NCBI RefSeq assembly: GCF_017573505.1
Contig: NZ_JAGEOJ010000012.1
Coordinates: forward strand, 124,001 to 188,000
From: Actinomadura barringtoniae
GTDB lineage: Bacteria > Actinomycetota > Actinomycetes > Streptosporangiales > Streptosporangiaceae
Direction of reading: 5' to 3'
Length of the DNA: 64,000 bases
Shown: positions 1 to 7,544 of the stretch, piece by piece
How positions within the stretch are numbered: the first letter of the stretch is position 1
Layout: each line of letters starts with the position of its first letter
Program-made: the position numbers and the translations under genes
Notes under the pieces: model-generated
Databases searched by the model: none
The model's input: the letters and a program-made list of their open reading frames with translations, nothing else
Told to the model about the DNA's origin: nothing

Positions 1-1417
1 CGGCCGAGCGCAGGGCGGCGATGGTCGCGGTGAGCTGGGCTATGAGGGCCGGGAGGCTGGTCGGGTCGGCGGAGTCGCCGATGGCCACGGAACGGAGCTC
101 GGTCGGCTTCGGGAGCTTCTCGACGATCTCCGGCAGGGAGGCGACCAGGGAGGCCTGGATGCTGGCCGGGGTCCGGTTGTTCTCCATCGCCGCCCGGGAC
201 AGCTCGCGTTCCAGCTCCAGCAGGGCCTGATCATGGCGGGACCGCGCCCGTGCGATCGACATGGCCAGCTCGGCGTCCAGTTCCAGCCGCTTGAGCTCGG
301 CGCGCAGCCGCGCGGTCTCGGCCTCCTCGGCGTTGCGGTCGCGTTCCATCCGCAGCGCGTGCCGCGTGGTCTCGGTCTCCAGCTCGGCGACCTCGCGGGC
401 GTCGTCGTGCTTGCGCTTGGCGCGGCGGAGCTGCTCGGCGGTCTCGGTGTCGAAGTGCTGCGCCTCGTTCCGCGCCCGCAGCTCGGCCAGCTCACGTTCG
501 TGCTCCAGGCGCTGGGTCTCCTTGAGGCGTTCGGCGGCCATCTCGCGCTGGGCGACGATCTCCTCGGCCTGCAGCTCGGCCAGCCGGGCCACCTGGCCCT
601 GCTCGGCGCGGTAGGGCTTCTGGAGGTTCTCCCAGAGCCGCGACGAGCTGACCACGGCCTCCTTGATCTGCACGGTGACGATCCGCAGCCCGAGGCCCTG
701 GTCGCCGCTCTCCTCACCCTCGGCCACGGCGCGCAGACGGGCGGTCAGCTCCTCGATGATGGGCTGCTTGTCGCTCAGAACGTCCCGGACGCCCATCGTG
801 GAGACCTTGTCCTTGATCGCGGCCTCGGCCTGCTCCTTGAGCTGGAGGTTGACCAGGCGCATCGGGTCCTCGGCGTCGCCGAAGTCGAGCTTGCGGTACG
901 CGACGGCGAAGTCCTGGATGATCCACTGCACGTACCCCTGCACCAGGACGCCCTGCAGCTCCTGGCAGATGCAGTACGCGTTGATCAGGATGGTCTGCGT
1001 CGCGCCCGGCACGACCAGGAACGAGTCGGTCGACGGATTGAAGCGGAACGAGACGCCCAGCCCGATGTGCAGCGGCGCCTCCCGGCCGCGCCGCGTGTGG
1101 ACGACGAACGCGTTCGGCGGCACGAGCACGTTCTTCCAGCGCCAGACGCCGCTGATCCGCACGTCCACCGGCCCCGTGCCCGATTTGTCGGGAGCCGCGG
1201 CGCCCAGAGACCGTTCACGCTTGGCCAGCGGCCCCGGCGACCGCGACCCGCCCGCGACGCCCGGCGCGCCCGCGGGCGCAGGCGCAGGCGGCATCGGAGG
1301 AGCCCCCGGCGCGACAGCCGCGGCACGTCGCGGCCGGGCCTTGAGGTCGTCCTCGAGCACCGCCTGCTGCGCGACGACCTGCTCCAGATAGGCGTTGCTC
1401 TTGTCGGCGGCGCTCAT
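1..1417 (-). CDS. SPFH/Band 7 domain protein with flotillin-like coiled coil (C-terminus off the window)
   Basis: Reading from ATG at 1417 towards base 1 gives 472 residues without a stop, so the 3' end lies outside the window. Residues 1-80 are Ala/Pro/Gly-rich and disordered. About 95-265 reads as an SPFH/Band 7 domain (a VPPNAFVVHTRRG strand, then conserved IKDKVSTMGVRDVL and GLRIVTVQIKEAVV stretches). About 275-410 is a highly charged Glu/Arg/Ala-rich coiled coil as in flotillins. No N-terminal membrane segment is seen, unlike classical stomatins. Proteins of this class oligomerise as membrane-associated scaffolds; the role here is inferred only. It is divergent from the LLM oxidoreductase, separated by 200 bp. 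The complementary strand carries long open frames that are GC-bias shadows. Confidence 0.8.
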   Translation of the reverse strand, partial: MSAADKSNAYLEQVVAQQAVLEDDLKARPRRAAAVAPGAPPMPPAPAPAGAPGVAGGSRSPGPLAKRERSLGAAAPDKSGTGPVDVRISGVWRWKNVLVPPNAFVVHTRRGREAPLHIGLGVSFRFNPSTDSFLVVPGATQTILINAYCICQELQGVLVQGYVQWIIQDFAVAYRKLDFGDAEDPMRLVNLQLKEQAEAAIKDKVSTMGVRDVLSDKQPIIEELTARLRAVAEGEESGDQGLGLRIVTVQIKEAVVSSSRLWENLQKPYRAEQGQVARLAELQAEEIVAQREMAAERLKETQRLEHERELAELRARNEAQHFDTETAEQLRRAKRKHDDAREVAELETETTRHALRMERDRNAEEAETARLRAELKRLELDAELAMSIARARSRHDQALLELERELSRAAMENNRTPASIQASLVASLPEIVEKLPKPTELRSVAIGDSADPTSLPALIAQLTATIAALRSA

Positions 1418-1617
1418 CGACTCCCCCAGCGGAAACGTGCGCAGCGAACGCGCGCAAATGCGAATTGTTGCGACCATATCGACGACTTCGCAGCCCAGTG
1501 GAGCGATCGCCGAGACCGGCCGGACGATCGCTCCGGCCGAGGCCGCCCCAGCCGTGATCGCGCTTGAACGCTGTGACAGGATCGACTGGGTACAGTCAGG
1601 CAACTCTGGAGGTAATG

Positions 1618-2529
1618 GTGCGTATCGGAGTGTCTCTCAGCGAGCGGAGCGGCCCGGACGCCCTGGTCAAGCTGACCGGCGACCTGAAGCGCGCGGCCGA
1701 CGACGGGTTCTCCTCCGCGTGGCTGTCGAACATCTTCGGCCTGGACGCGCTCACCTCGCTCGCCGTCGCGGGCAGCCAGGTGCCGGGCATCGAAGTGGGC
1801 ACCGCCGTCGTACCGACCTATCCGCGACACCCGGCCGTCCTGGCGCAGCAGGCGCGCACCACCGCCGCGGCGACCGGGCCCGGCCGCCTTACGCTCGGCA
1901 TCGGCCTGTCCCACCAGATCGTCATCGAGGAGATGTACGGCTACTCGTTCAAGCGCCCGCTGCGGCACATGGACGAGTACCTGTCGGTCCTCCTCCCGCT
2001 CCTGGACAACCAGCCCGTGGCCTTCACCGGCGAGACCGTGAAGGGCCAGATCGGCCTGACCACCCCGAGCGAGGGCCGCGTCCCCGTCCTCCTCGCGGCG
2101 CTCGGCCCGAAGATGCTCCAGCTGGCCGCCGAACGCACCGACGGCACGATCCTCTGGATGACCGGGCCGACCACCGTGAAGGAGCACATCGCGCCCACGA
2201 TCACGGCCGCCGCCGAGGCCGCCGGACGCGCCGCGCCGCGCATCGTGTGCGTGCTGCCGGTCGGCGTGACCGACGACGTCGAGGCCGCGCACGCCCGCGC
2301 GGGCAAGGCCTTCGCGGTGTACGGAACGCTGCCGTCCTACCGGGCGATGATGGACCGCGAGGGCGCCGCGGGCCCCGCCGACCTCGCGATCATCGGCGAC
2401 GAGGACACCGTGGGCGCCAAGCTCGAAGAGCTCGCCAAGGCCGGCGTCACCGACTTCGTCGCCGGCGAGTTCCTCCCCCGCGACGAAGGCGTCCGCACCC
2501 GCACCTTCCTCAAAACCCTCACCGCCTAG
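1618..2529 (+). CDS. F420-dependent LLM-class oxidoreductase
   Basis: 303 residues, a luciferase-like (LLM) TIM-barrel oxidoreductase of the F420-dependent type. It opens with RIGVSLSERSG, has FSSAWLSNIFGLDAL and an LTLGIGLSHQ strand, and ends with a cofactor-side helix. The GTG at 1618 is chosen because GGAGG lies at 1608-1612 with a 5-base gap; the ATG at 1615 is too close and upstream starts have no ribosome site. Family members use coenzyme F420, as expected in actinomycetes; the substrate cannot be told. Its stop codon overlaps the convergent VOC gene's stop by 4 bp. Nothing in the sequence suggests a link to the SPFH gene beyond the shared 200-bp divergent promoter region. Confidence 0.88.
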   Translation: MRIGVSLSERSGPDALVKLTGDLKRAADDGFSSAWLSNIFGLDALTSLAVAGSQVPGIEVGTAVVPTYPRHPAVLAQQARTTAAATGPGRLTLGIGLSHQIVIEEMYGYSFKRPLRHMDEYLSVLLPLLDNQPVAFTGETVKGQIGLTTPSEGRVPVLLAALGPKMLQLAAERTDGTILWMTGPTTVKEHIAPTITAAAEAAGRAAPRIVCVLPVGVTDDVEAAHARAGKAFAVYGTLPSYRAMMDREGAAGPADLAIIGDEDTVGAKLEELAKAGVTDFVAGEFLPRDEGVRTRTFLKTLTA

Positions 2530-2909
2530 CCGTCGGTGGCGATGACTTCGTAGAGGTTGCCGGTGGGGTCGGCGAAGTAGAGGGCGCGGGCGCCCAGCGG
2601 GTGGGGTTCGGCGATCTGGCCGTTCGCCGGGTGCGCGGGCTCGTCGCCGAACGGGATGCTGCGCTGCCACAGGCGCTCCACGACGTTCTCGAACGTGGCC
2701 GCGTCGACGTCGAACGCCAGGTGGTGGCCCTGCGCGTCCGGCACGGTCATGAAGTCGAGTGTGAGCTCGCCGTTCACGCGGATGGGCACGAAGTGGGTGG
2801 CGTGCGGGTGCGGGCCGGTGTAGTCCAGGCCCATCACCGTGGCGAAGAACCGTGCCGCCTCGTCGTTGTCGACGGCGGGAACGATGGTGTGGTTCAAGGT
2901 GATGGTCAC
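2526..2909 (-). CDS. VOC (glyoxalase/bleomycin-resistance-fold) family protein
   Basis: 127 residues beginning ITLNHTIVPAVDNDEAARFF and ending ALYFADPTGNLYEVI, the paired beta-alpha-beta signature of the vicinal oxygen chelate superfamily. Possible metal ligands are His5, a mid-protein His (HHLAFDVD) and the late Glu in NLYEV. GTG at 2909 overlaps the TGA of the upstream TetR gene by 4 bases (GTGA), so translation is coupled and the two form one operon. An annotator could be misled by a much longer open frame that continues upstream through the TetR gene and beyond on this strand. Substrate unknown; VOC genes beside TetR genes often encode small-molecule detoxification enzymes, which is inference here. 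Confidence 0.85.
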   Translation of the reverse strand: MTITLNHTIVPAVDNDEAARFFATVMGLDYTGPHPHATHFVPIRVNGELTLDFMTVPDAQGHHLAFDVDAATFENVVERLWQRSIPFGDEPAHPANGQIAEPHPLGARALYFADPTGNLYEVIATDG

Positions 2910-3529
2910 GCGTTCTCCTCGGCCTTCAGCGCGCCGTGCAGGAACATGTCGATGGTGTCCTCCACCGAGACCCTGGTCTCGCTGACGGCGCGGGTGCGGC
3001 TGAACGTCAGGCCCATGAAGACCGCCGAGATCTGCTCGGGCGGCAGGCGCAGCGACTCCCGTTCGGGCTCGAAGAGCTCGGAGATCGCTTCGAGCGTCTG
3101 CTCCATGGCGGCGGTGCGGTCGAGCCCGGCGTCGGCCTGCTCGCCGCCGCCGTGGCTGCCGCGCCCTCGGCGCCCGCTCGCGTAGAGCGCGGAGATGACC
3201 ATGCCCATGCGGGCCAGGTAGGCGTCGATCGCCGCGCCCGCCTCGGCGAGCCGCTCGGCCAGCGGCAGCTCCAGCGAGATGGAACGGATCTCGTTCAGCA
3301 CGTGGTCGTTGCGCAGCACCTCGGCGACGCAGGCGTCCAGCAGTTCGTCCTTGTCGGCGAACACGCGGAAGATCGTCGCCTCGCCGATCCCGGCGGCGCG
3401 CGCGATCTGCCCGGTGGTGACGGCCGCGCCGTGTTCGGCGACCAGCGGCACGGCGGTACGGATGATCATCTCCCGGCGCTGGTCGGGGCTCATCCCCGGC
3501 GCACGGCGCCGGGTGGTCGGGGTGTCCAT
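2906..3529 (-). CDS. TetR/AcrR family transcriptional regulator
   Basis: 207 residues with an N-terminal TetR helix-turn-helix (REMIIRTAVPLVAEHG, then VTTGQIARAAGIGEATIFRVF) and a variable ligand-binding C-terminal half. ATG at 3529 (MDTPTTRRRAPG) is preferred over the in-frame ATG at 3553 because the longer form would place the operator inside the coding sequence. It lies 5' of the VOC gene with a 4-bp stop/start overlap, so it probably represses its own operon through the two palindromes at 3541-3587. Ligand unknown. Confidence 0.88.
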   Translation of the reverse strand: MDTPTTRRRAPGMSPDQRREMIIRTAVPLVAEHGAAVTTGQIARAAGIGEATIFRVFADKDELLDACVAEVLRNDHVLNEIRSISLELPLAERLAEAGAAIDAYLARMGMVISALYASGRRGRGSHGGGEQADAGLDRTAAMEQTLEAISELFEPERESLRLPPEQISAVFMGLTFSRTRAVSETRVSVEDTIDMFLHGALKAEENA

Positions 3530-3540
3530 GCCTCCACGGT

Positions 3541-3587
3541 ACGGAGTGAGCACTCACTCCGTCAAGACCGAAGTGAGTGCTCACTCC
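3541..3587. promoter_or_regulatory. Twin palindromic TetR operators
   Basis: Two copies of a dyad sit just upstream of the TetR start. Site 1 (3541-3562) has perfect 10-bp arms ACGGAGTGAG/CTCACTCCGT around CA. Site 2 (3572-3585) has arms AGTGAG/CTCACT around TG. Centres are 27 bp apart. AGTGAG half-sites are common in TetR-family operators. They very likely bind the adjacent regulator. Confidence 0.75.
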
Positions 3588-3629
3588 GATCCGGCCACCC
3601 GTGGCCCGGAGTCCCCCACAACGGCTGAT

Positions 3630-3765
3630 AACGTGGCTGTTCACGCGCGCCCATGGAGCGAAGTCCGGTGTGATCCCGGCGCTGTCCCGCAACTGTGATG
3701 CCTCCGGAGTACGCATGCGACGCATGCACTCCGAGCGGTCGAGCCAGGTCGCCTCCCGGCGCGCC
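3630..3765 (+). promoter_or_regulatory. Cobalamin (B12) riboswitch
   Basis: The class I cobalamin riboswitch core is directly readable: AGTCCGGTGTGATCCCGG, then GCTGTCCCGCAACTGTGA (3662-3697), and the B12 box GAGCCAGGTCGCC at 3741-3753. Between them lies a variable stem, GGAGT..GCATGC-GAC-GCATGC..ACTCC (3706-3732). It precedes the btuF start by about 80 bases, so adenosylcobalamin should shut off the whole salvage operon. The expression platform is not obvious; AGCC-ATGGA-GGCT at 3830-3842 could pair and mask the btuF ribosome site, suggesting translational control (inference). Outer borders are approximate. Confidence 0.93.
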
Positions 3766-3845
3766 GACGACTCTCGACCCTCGCGGAAGGGCGATCCGTC
3801 CCCATGCGGGTCCGGGCCCCCTTCCCGGCAGCCATGGAGGCTCCT

Positions 3846-4796
3846 GTGAGACCCGTACGTGCCCTCGGTGCGTCCCTTCTGATCGGCGTCATGACGCTGG
3901 CGGCGGCCGCGTGCGGCTCCGACGACTCGTCCGACTCCGGATCCGGTTCCGGCTCGGGCGGCACGGGCAAGAACGAGGCGGTCACCGTTCAGGCCGCCAA
4001 CGGCGCGGTCACCATCCCGGCGACGCCGAAGCGGATCGTCTCCCTCTCCCCCACCCACACCGAGTCCCTCTTCGCCATCGGTGCGGGCAAGCAGGTCGTC
4101 GCCGCGGACGAGTACTCCACCTACCCCGCCAACGCCCCCAAGACCAAGCTCTCGGGCTTCAAGCCCAACGCCGAGGCCATCATCGGCTACAAGCCCGACC
4201 TGGTCGTGCTCTCCGACGACATGGACGGCATCGTCAAGGCCCTCGCCAAGGTGAAGGTCCCCGTCCTGCTCGAACCGGCCGCGACCAAGCTCGACGAGGC
4301 CTACGACGAGATCAACGACCTGGGCCAGGCCACCGGGCACGCGGCCGAGGCCAAGAAGGTCACCGACGACATGCGCGCGAGCATCCAGCAGACCGTCGCC
4401 TCGGCCCCCAAGAACAAGCCGCTGTCGTACTACCACGAGCTGGACAACCAGCTTCACACGGTGACGTCCTCCACGTTCATCGGCCAGGTGTACGGCCTGT
4501 TCGGCCTGCGCAACATCGCGGACAAGGCCGAGAAGGCCTCCGGCGGCTACCCGCAGCTGTCCCGCGAGTACCTCCTCAAGAGCAACCCCGACCTGGTCTT
4601 CCTGGCCGACACCAAGTGCTGCGCCCAGAACGAGGCCGCCGTCGCCAAGCGCAGCGGCTGGCAAGACCTCACCGCCGTCAAGAACAAGAACATCGTTCCC
4701 CTGGACGACGACATCGCCTCCCGCTGGGGCCCGCGCCTGCCGGAGTTCGTGAAGACCATCGGCGCCGCGATCCAGAAGGCCGCCCCCACCAAGTGA
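3846..4796 (+). CDS. btuF: Cobalamin/cobinamide ABC transporter substrate-binding lipoprotein
   Basis: 316 residues. GTG at 3846 follows GGAGG (3836-3840) by 5 bases. The N-terminus is a lipoprotein signal with lipobox LAAAAC, then a flexible Ser/Gly linker. The mature part is a helical-backbone (FecB/BtuF-type) metal-chelate binding protein: PKRIVSLSPTHTESLFAIGAG at the first lobe, PDLVVLSDD, and a long connecting helix. Placement under a B12 riboswitch and ahead of FecCD-type permease, ATPase and cbiZ genes identifies the ligand as a corrinoid rather than a siderophore. A Cys-Cys pair (TKCCAQ) in lobe 2 is unusual. Anchored outside the membrane, it delivers corrinoid to BtuC. Confidence 0.9.
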   Translation: MRPVRALGASLLIGVMTLAAAACGSDDSSDSGSGSGSGGTGKNEAVTVQAANGAVTIPATPKRIVSLSPTHTESLFAIGAGKQVVAADEYSTYPANAPKTKLSGFKPNAEAIIGYKPDLVVLSDDMDGIVKALAKVKVPVLLEPAATKLDEAYDEINDLGQATGHAAEAKKVTDDMRASIQQTVASAPKNKPLSYYHELDNQLHTVTSSTFIGQVYGLFGLRNIADKAEKASGGYPQLSREYLLKSNPDLVFLADTKCCAQNEAAVAKRSGWQDLTAVKNKNIVPLDDDIASRWGPRLPEFVKTIGAAIQKAAPTK

Positions 4797-4803
4797 CCAC
4801 CAC

Positions 4804-5928
4804 GTGAAGGCGAACGGGCAGCCGGACGGAGAGGACACACCACCCCAGCCGTCCAAGTCGGCACCCCCGGCCGGGCCTGCTGCGGTCGCGCCTGCCGCGG
4901 CGCCGGCGCGGTTGCGGCCGGTGCAGTTGGGGGTCGCGCTGGCGGCGCTGCTGGTCACGTTGCTGGCGGGGCTACTGGTCGGGGCGGCCGACCTGCCCGT
5001 CGCCGGGGTCCTGAAGGCGCTGCTCGACCGGGTGCCGTACGTGCACCTCGACTCCGGCCTCAGCCCGATCGAGCAGAACGTGCTGTTCGAGCTGCGCCTC
5101 CCACGCGTGCTGCTCGGCGCGGCGGTCGGCGGGCTGCTCGCCATCGCGGGCGCGGGCTACCAGGGCGTCTTCCGCAACCCGCTCGCCGACCCCTACCTCC
5201 TCGGCGCCGCCGCGGGCGCCGGGGTGGGCGCCACGCTGGTGATCGTCCTGATCCCCGGCGATCCCAAGCTGGCCGTTCCGCTGGCCGCGTTCGTCGGCGC
5301 GATCAGCGGGGTGTTCCTGGCGTACGTGCTGGGCAGCACGGCCAGCCGCGGCGGCGGAGCGGCGACGCTCGTCCTCGCCGGGGTCGCGGTGTCGAACTTC
5401 CTCGCCGCCGTCCAGACGTTCCTCCAGCAGGCCAACGCCCAGGAGCTTCAGCGGATCTTCTCCTGGATCCTGGGCGGCCTGGGCCTGGCCGACTGGGCGA
5501 CGCTCGGCATGATCGCCCCGTACGCGATCATCTCCACCGTCGTCCTGCTCCTGCACGGCCGCCTCCTGGACGTGCTGAGCGTCGGCGAGGAGGAGGCCGC
5601 CTCACTGGGTCTCTCGGCCGCCCGGGTACGTCTCACCGTCCTGGTCGCGGCGTCGCTCGCCACCGCCTGCGCGGTCGCGGTCAGCGGCCTGATCGGGTTC
5701 GTCGGGATCGTGATCCCGCACGTGGTCCGCCGCCTCGCGGGCGGCTCCTATCGCGTTGTGCTCCCCCTCTCCCTCCTTGGCGGCGCCGCGTTCCTGGAGG
5801 TCGCCGACCTGGTCGCCCGTACGGTCGTCTCCCCCGGCGAGCTGCCCCTCGGCGTGGTGACGGCGTTCGTCGGGGCGCCGTTCTTCGTCGTCATCCTGCG
5901 CGCCACCCGCAAGCAGGTGGATCCGTGA
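4804..5928 (+). CDS. btuC: Corrinoid ABC transporter permease (FecCD/BtuC family)
   Basis: 374 residues; GTG at 4804 is 7 bases after the btuF stop. About 45 Pro/Ala-rich cytoplasmic residues precede a typical 10-helix FecCD permease. Family hallmarks are LRLPRVLLGAAVGG, GAGYQGVFRNPLADPYLLG, the GEEEAASLG coupling region that contacts the ATPase, and GLIGFVGIVIPHVVRRL. With btuF and btuD it makes a type II importer. The start is not firmly fixed because no strong ribosome site is visible; coupling to btuF is likely. Confidence 0.9.
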   Translation: MKANGQPDGEDTPPQPSKSAPPAGPAAVAPAAAPARLRPVQLGVALAALLVTLLAGLLVGAADLPVAGVLKALLDRVPYVHLDSGLSPIEQNVLFELRLPRVLLGAAVGGLLAIAGAGYQGVFRNPLADPYLLGAAAGAGVGATLVIVLIPGDPKLAVPLAAFVGAISGVFLAYVLGSTASRGGGAATLVLAGVAVSNFLAAVQTFLQQANAQELQRIFSWILGGLGLADWATLGMIAPYAIISTVVLLLHGRLLDVLSVGEEEAASLGLSAARVRLTVLVAASLATACAVAVSGLIGFVGIVIPHVVRRLAGGSYRVVLPLSLLGGAAFLEVADLVARTVVSPGELPLGVVTAFVGAPFFVVILRATRKQVDP

Positions 5929-5969
5929 CGGCGGACCCCATGACGGCGGACCCCATGACGCGGACGGCC
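5926..5969 (+). repeat. Tandem 15-bp direct repeat at the btuC-btuD junction
   Basis: TGACGGCGGACCCCA occurs twice back to back (5926-5940, 5941-5955), then a partial copy. The first copy begins with the btuC stop codon. Each copy supplies an ATG; from 5940 a 17-codon frame ends in a TGA that overlaps the btuD ATG at 5990. Probably a slippage duplication, with possible effect on translational coupling. Confidence 0.7.
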
Positions 5970-5989
5970 CCCACGACGGTGGTGGACCC

Positions 5990-6760
5990 ATGACGGTCAG
6001 GGTGCGCGACCTGGACGTGACGCTCGACGGGCGGCCGGTGCTCAAGGGCGTCACGCTCGACGCGCCGCCCGGTACGTGGACGGCGATCATCGGGCCGAAC
6101 GGGGCGGGCAAGTCGACGCTCCTGCGCGCGATCCTCGGCCTGCGCCCTGGACGCGGCGAGATCGAGGTGGCGGGGACGGATCTGCGCGCGCTCAAGCCGC
6201 GACAGCGCGCCCGCGTCGTCGCGTACGCGCCCCAGTCGCCCAACCTCCCTCCGGGCATGACGGTCTTCGACTACACCCTGCTCGGCCGCTCCCCCTACAT
6301 CCCTCATCTGGGCAGGGAGAGCACGCGCGACCGCGCGGTCGCGGGCGACGTCCTGCAACGCCTTGACCTCACCTCCCTCGCGACCCGCCCGCTCGACCAC
6401 CTGTCCGGTGGCGAACGCCAGCGGGTCGTCCTGGCGCGTGCCCTCGCGCAGCAGACCTCCGTCCTCCTCCTCGACGAGCCGACGACGGCCCTGGACATCG
6501 GCCACCAGCAGCAGGTGATGGAGCTGATCGACCAGTTGCGGCTGGCGGACGAGCTGACCGTCGTGACGACGATCCACGACCTCACGCTGGCCGGTCAGTA
6601 CGCCGACCGGCTGATCCTGCTGTCGGCGGGCGAGGTGGCCGCCGCCGGAACGCCCGCCGACGTCCTCACCCGCGACGCGATCGCCGAGCACTTCGACGCG
6701 CGCGTACGGGTCACGCCCGGCCCGGACGGCCGTCCCGTCCTCTCCCTGGAGCGCCCATGA
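5990..6760 (+). CDS. btuD: Corrinoid ABC transporter ATP-binding protein
   Basis: 256 residues, a standard ABC ATPase: Walker A GPNGAGKST at about residues 34-42, Q-loop region YAPQSP, signature LSGGERQR at about 138, Walker B VLLLDEPTTALD at about 157, and switch His in TIHDLT. It resembles FecE/BtuD. ATG at 5990 is the only possible start, because a stop-free upstream extension has no start codon. Its 3' end overlaps cbiZ by 4 bases (ATGA), showing one transcript and coupled translation. It powers corrinoid uptake with BtuC. Confidence 0.93.
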   Translation: MTVRVRDLDVTLDGRPVLKGVTLDAPPGTWTAIIGPNGAGKSTLLRAILGLRPGRGEIEVAGTDLRALKPRQRARVVAYAPQSPNLPPGMTVFDYTLLGRSPYIPHLGRESTRDRAVAGDVLQRLDLTSLATRPLDHLSGGERQRVVLARALAQQTSVLLLDEPTTALDIGHQQQVMELIDQLRLADELTVVTTIHDLTLAGQYADRLILLSAGEVAAAGTPADVLTRDAIAEHFDARVRVTPGPDGRPVLSLERP

Positions 6761-7446
6761 AGATCGAGATGTACCGGCGGACCGAGAACGGGCGCCCGCT
6801 GACCTCCACCGTGTGGCGGCCCGGCCCCGGCCACCGCGCGATCTCCTCGGCGACGCTCGGCGGCGGCATCGGCTCCGCCGGTTGGGTACTGAACGCCCAG
6901 GTCCCCGGCACGTACGCGCGCATGGACCCGGCCGAGCACCTGCGCGAGCTCGCCGCCGCCTACGGCCTCCAAGGTCCCGGTGTCGGCATGCTCACCGCCG
7001 CCTCGGTGGACCGTACGGTCGAACGTTCCGACAGCGGCGTCGCCGTGTCCGCGACCGTCGGCCTGCGCGTCCCCACCTGGGCCGCCGCTCCCCCGGACGC
7101 CGTCGACCCCGAGCTGGCTCCCATCCAGGACATCCAGACCCCGGGCACCGTCAACATCGTCGTCTCCGTCCCCGTCCCCCTCACCGACGCCGCCCTGGTG
7201 AACGCCGTCATCACCGCCACCGAAGCCAAGACCCAGGCGCTCATGGAAGCGGGCTACCCCTGCACGGGCACCGCCTCCGACGCCATCTGCATCGTCACCC
7301 CCGAAACCCCTGGAGCCCCCGAAACCCTCAGCCCCAAAGCCGCGGACCCGTTCGCAGGCCCACGCTCGACCTGGGGTTCGCGGCTCGCGCGGGCCGTCCA
7401 CGCCGCCGTACGGGACGGCGCCATCGACTACACCACGCACCTCTGA
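6757..7446 (+). CDS. cbiZ: Adenosylcobinamide amidohydrolase
   Basis: 229 residues matching the CbiZ family: RAISSATLGGGIG near the N-terminus, GVGMLTAA, and TGTASDAICIVTPE near the C-terminus, all hallmark segments. CbiZ cleaves the aminopropanol-linked tail of adenosylcobinamide (or of non-native cobamides) to adenosylcobyric acid, so incoming corrinoids can be rebuilt with the cell's own lower ligand. It is the last gene of the riboswitch-controlled operon; ATG overlaps the btuD stop. In archaea and some bacteria cbiZ with btuFCD is the known cobinamide salvage set. A strong hairpin follows the stop. Confidence 0.92.
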   Translation: MKIEMYRRTENGRPLTSTVWRPGPGHRAISSATLGGGIGSAGWVLNAQVPGTYARMDPAEHLRELAAAYGLQGPGVGMLTAASVDRTVERSDSGVAVSATVGLRVPTWAAAPPDAVDPELAPIQDIQTPGTVNIVVSVPVPLTDAALVNAVITATEAKTQALMEAGYPCTGTASDAICIVTPETPGAPETLSPKAADPFAGPRSTWGSRLARAVHAAVRDGAIDYTTHL

Positions 7447-7455
7447 CAGTGGAAC

Positions 7456-7499
7456 GCACCGGCCGTCGCGCCACCCCGGTGCGGTGCGACGGCCGGTGC
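7456..7499 (+). terminator. Rho-independent-like terminator of the cobalamin operon
   Basis: Perfect 14-bp inverted repeat, GCACCGGCCGTCGC (7456-7469) and GCGACGGCCGGTGC (7486-7499), 9 bases after the cbiZ stop. The 16-base loop can form a smaller stem. No U-tract, as is usual in high-GC actinomycetes. Confidence 0.8.
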
Positions 7500-7544
7500 C
7501 GGGCCAGTGCTCTTCCGATAGGCGGACCCTCACCTCCTCATCAG

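Noticed and set aside
233..3185. Plus-strand long frames over the SPFH gene and the LLM/TetR genes
   Set aside because: They lie opposite or out of frame with clearly homologous genes and encode Arg/Pro/Gly-rich sequence without domain features.
2526..5144. Long minus-strand open frame spanning the VOC gene, the TetR gene, the riboswitch and btuF
   Set aside because: Only its last 127 codons are real (the VOC gene). The rest is antisense to the TetR-btuF region and reflects GC bias in third positions.
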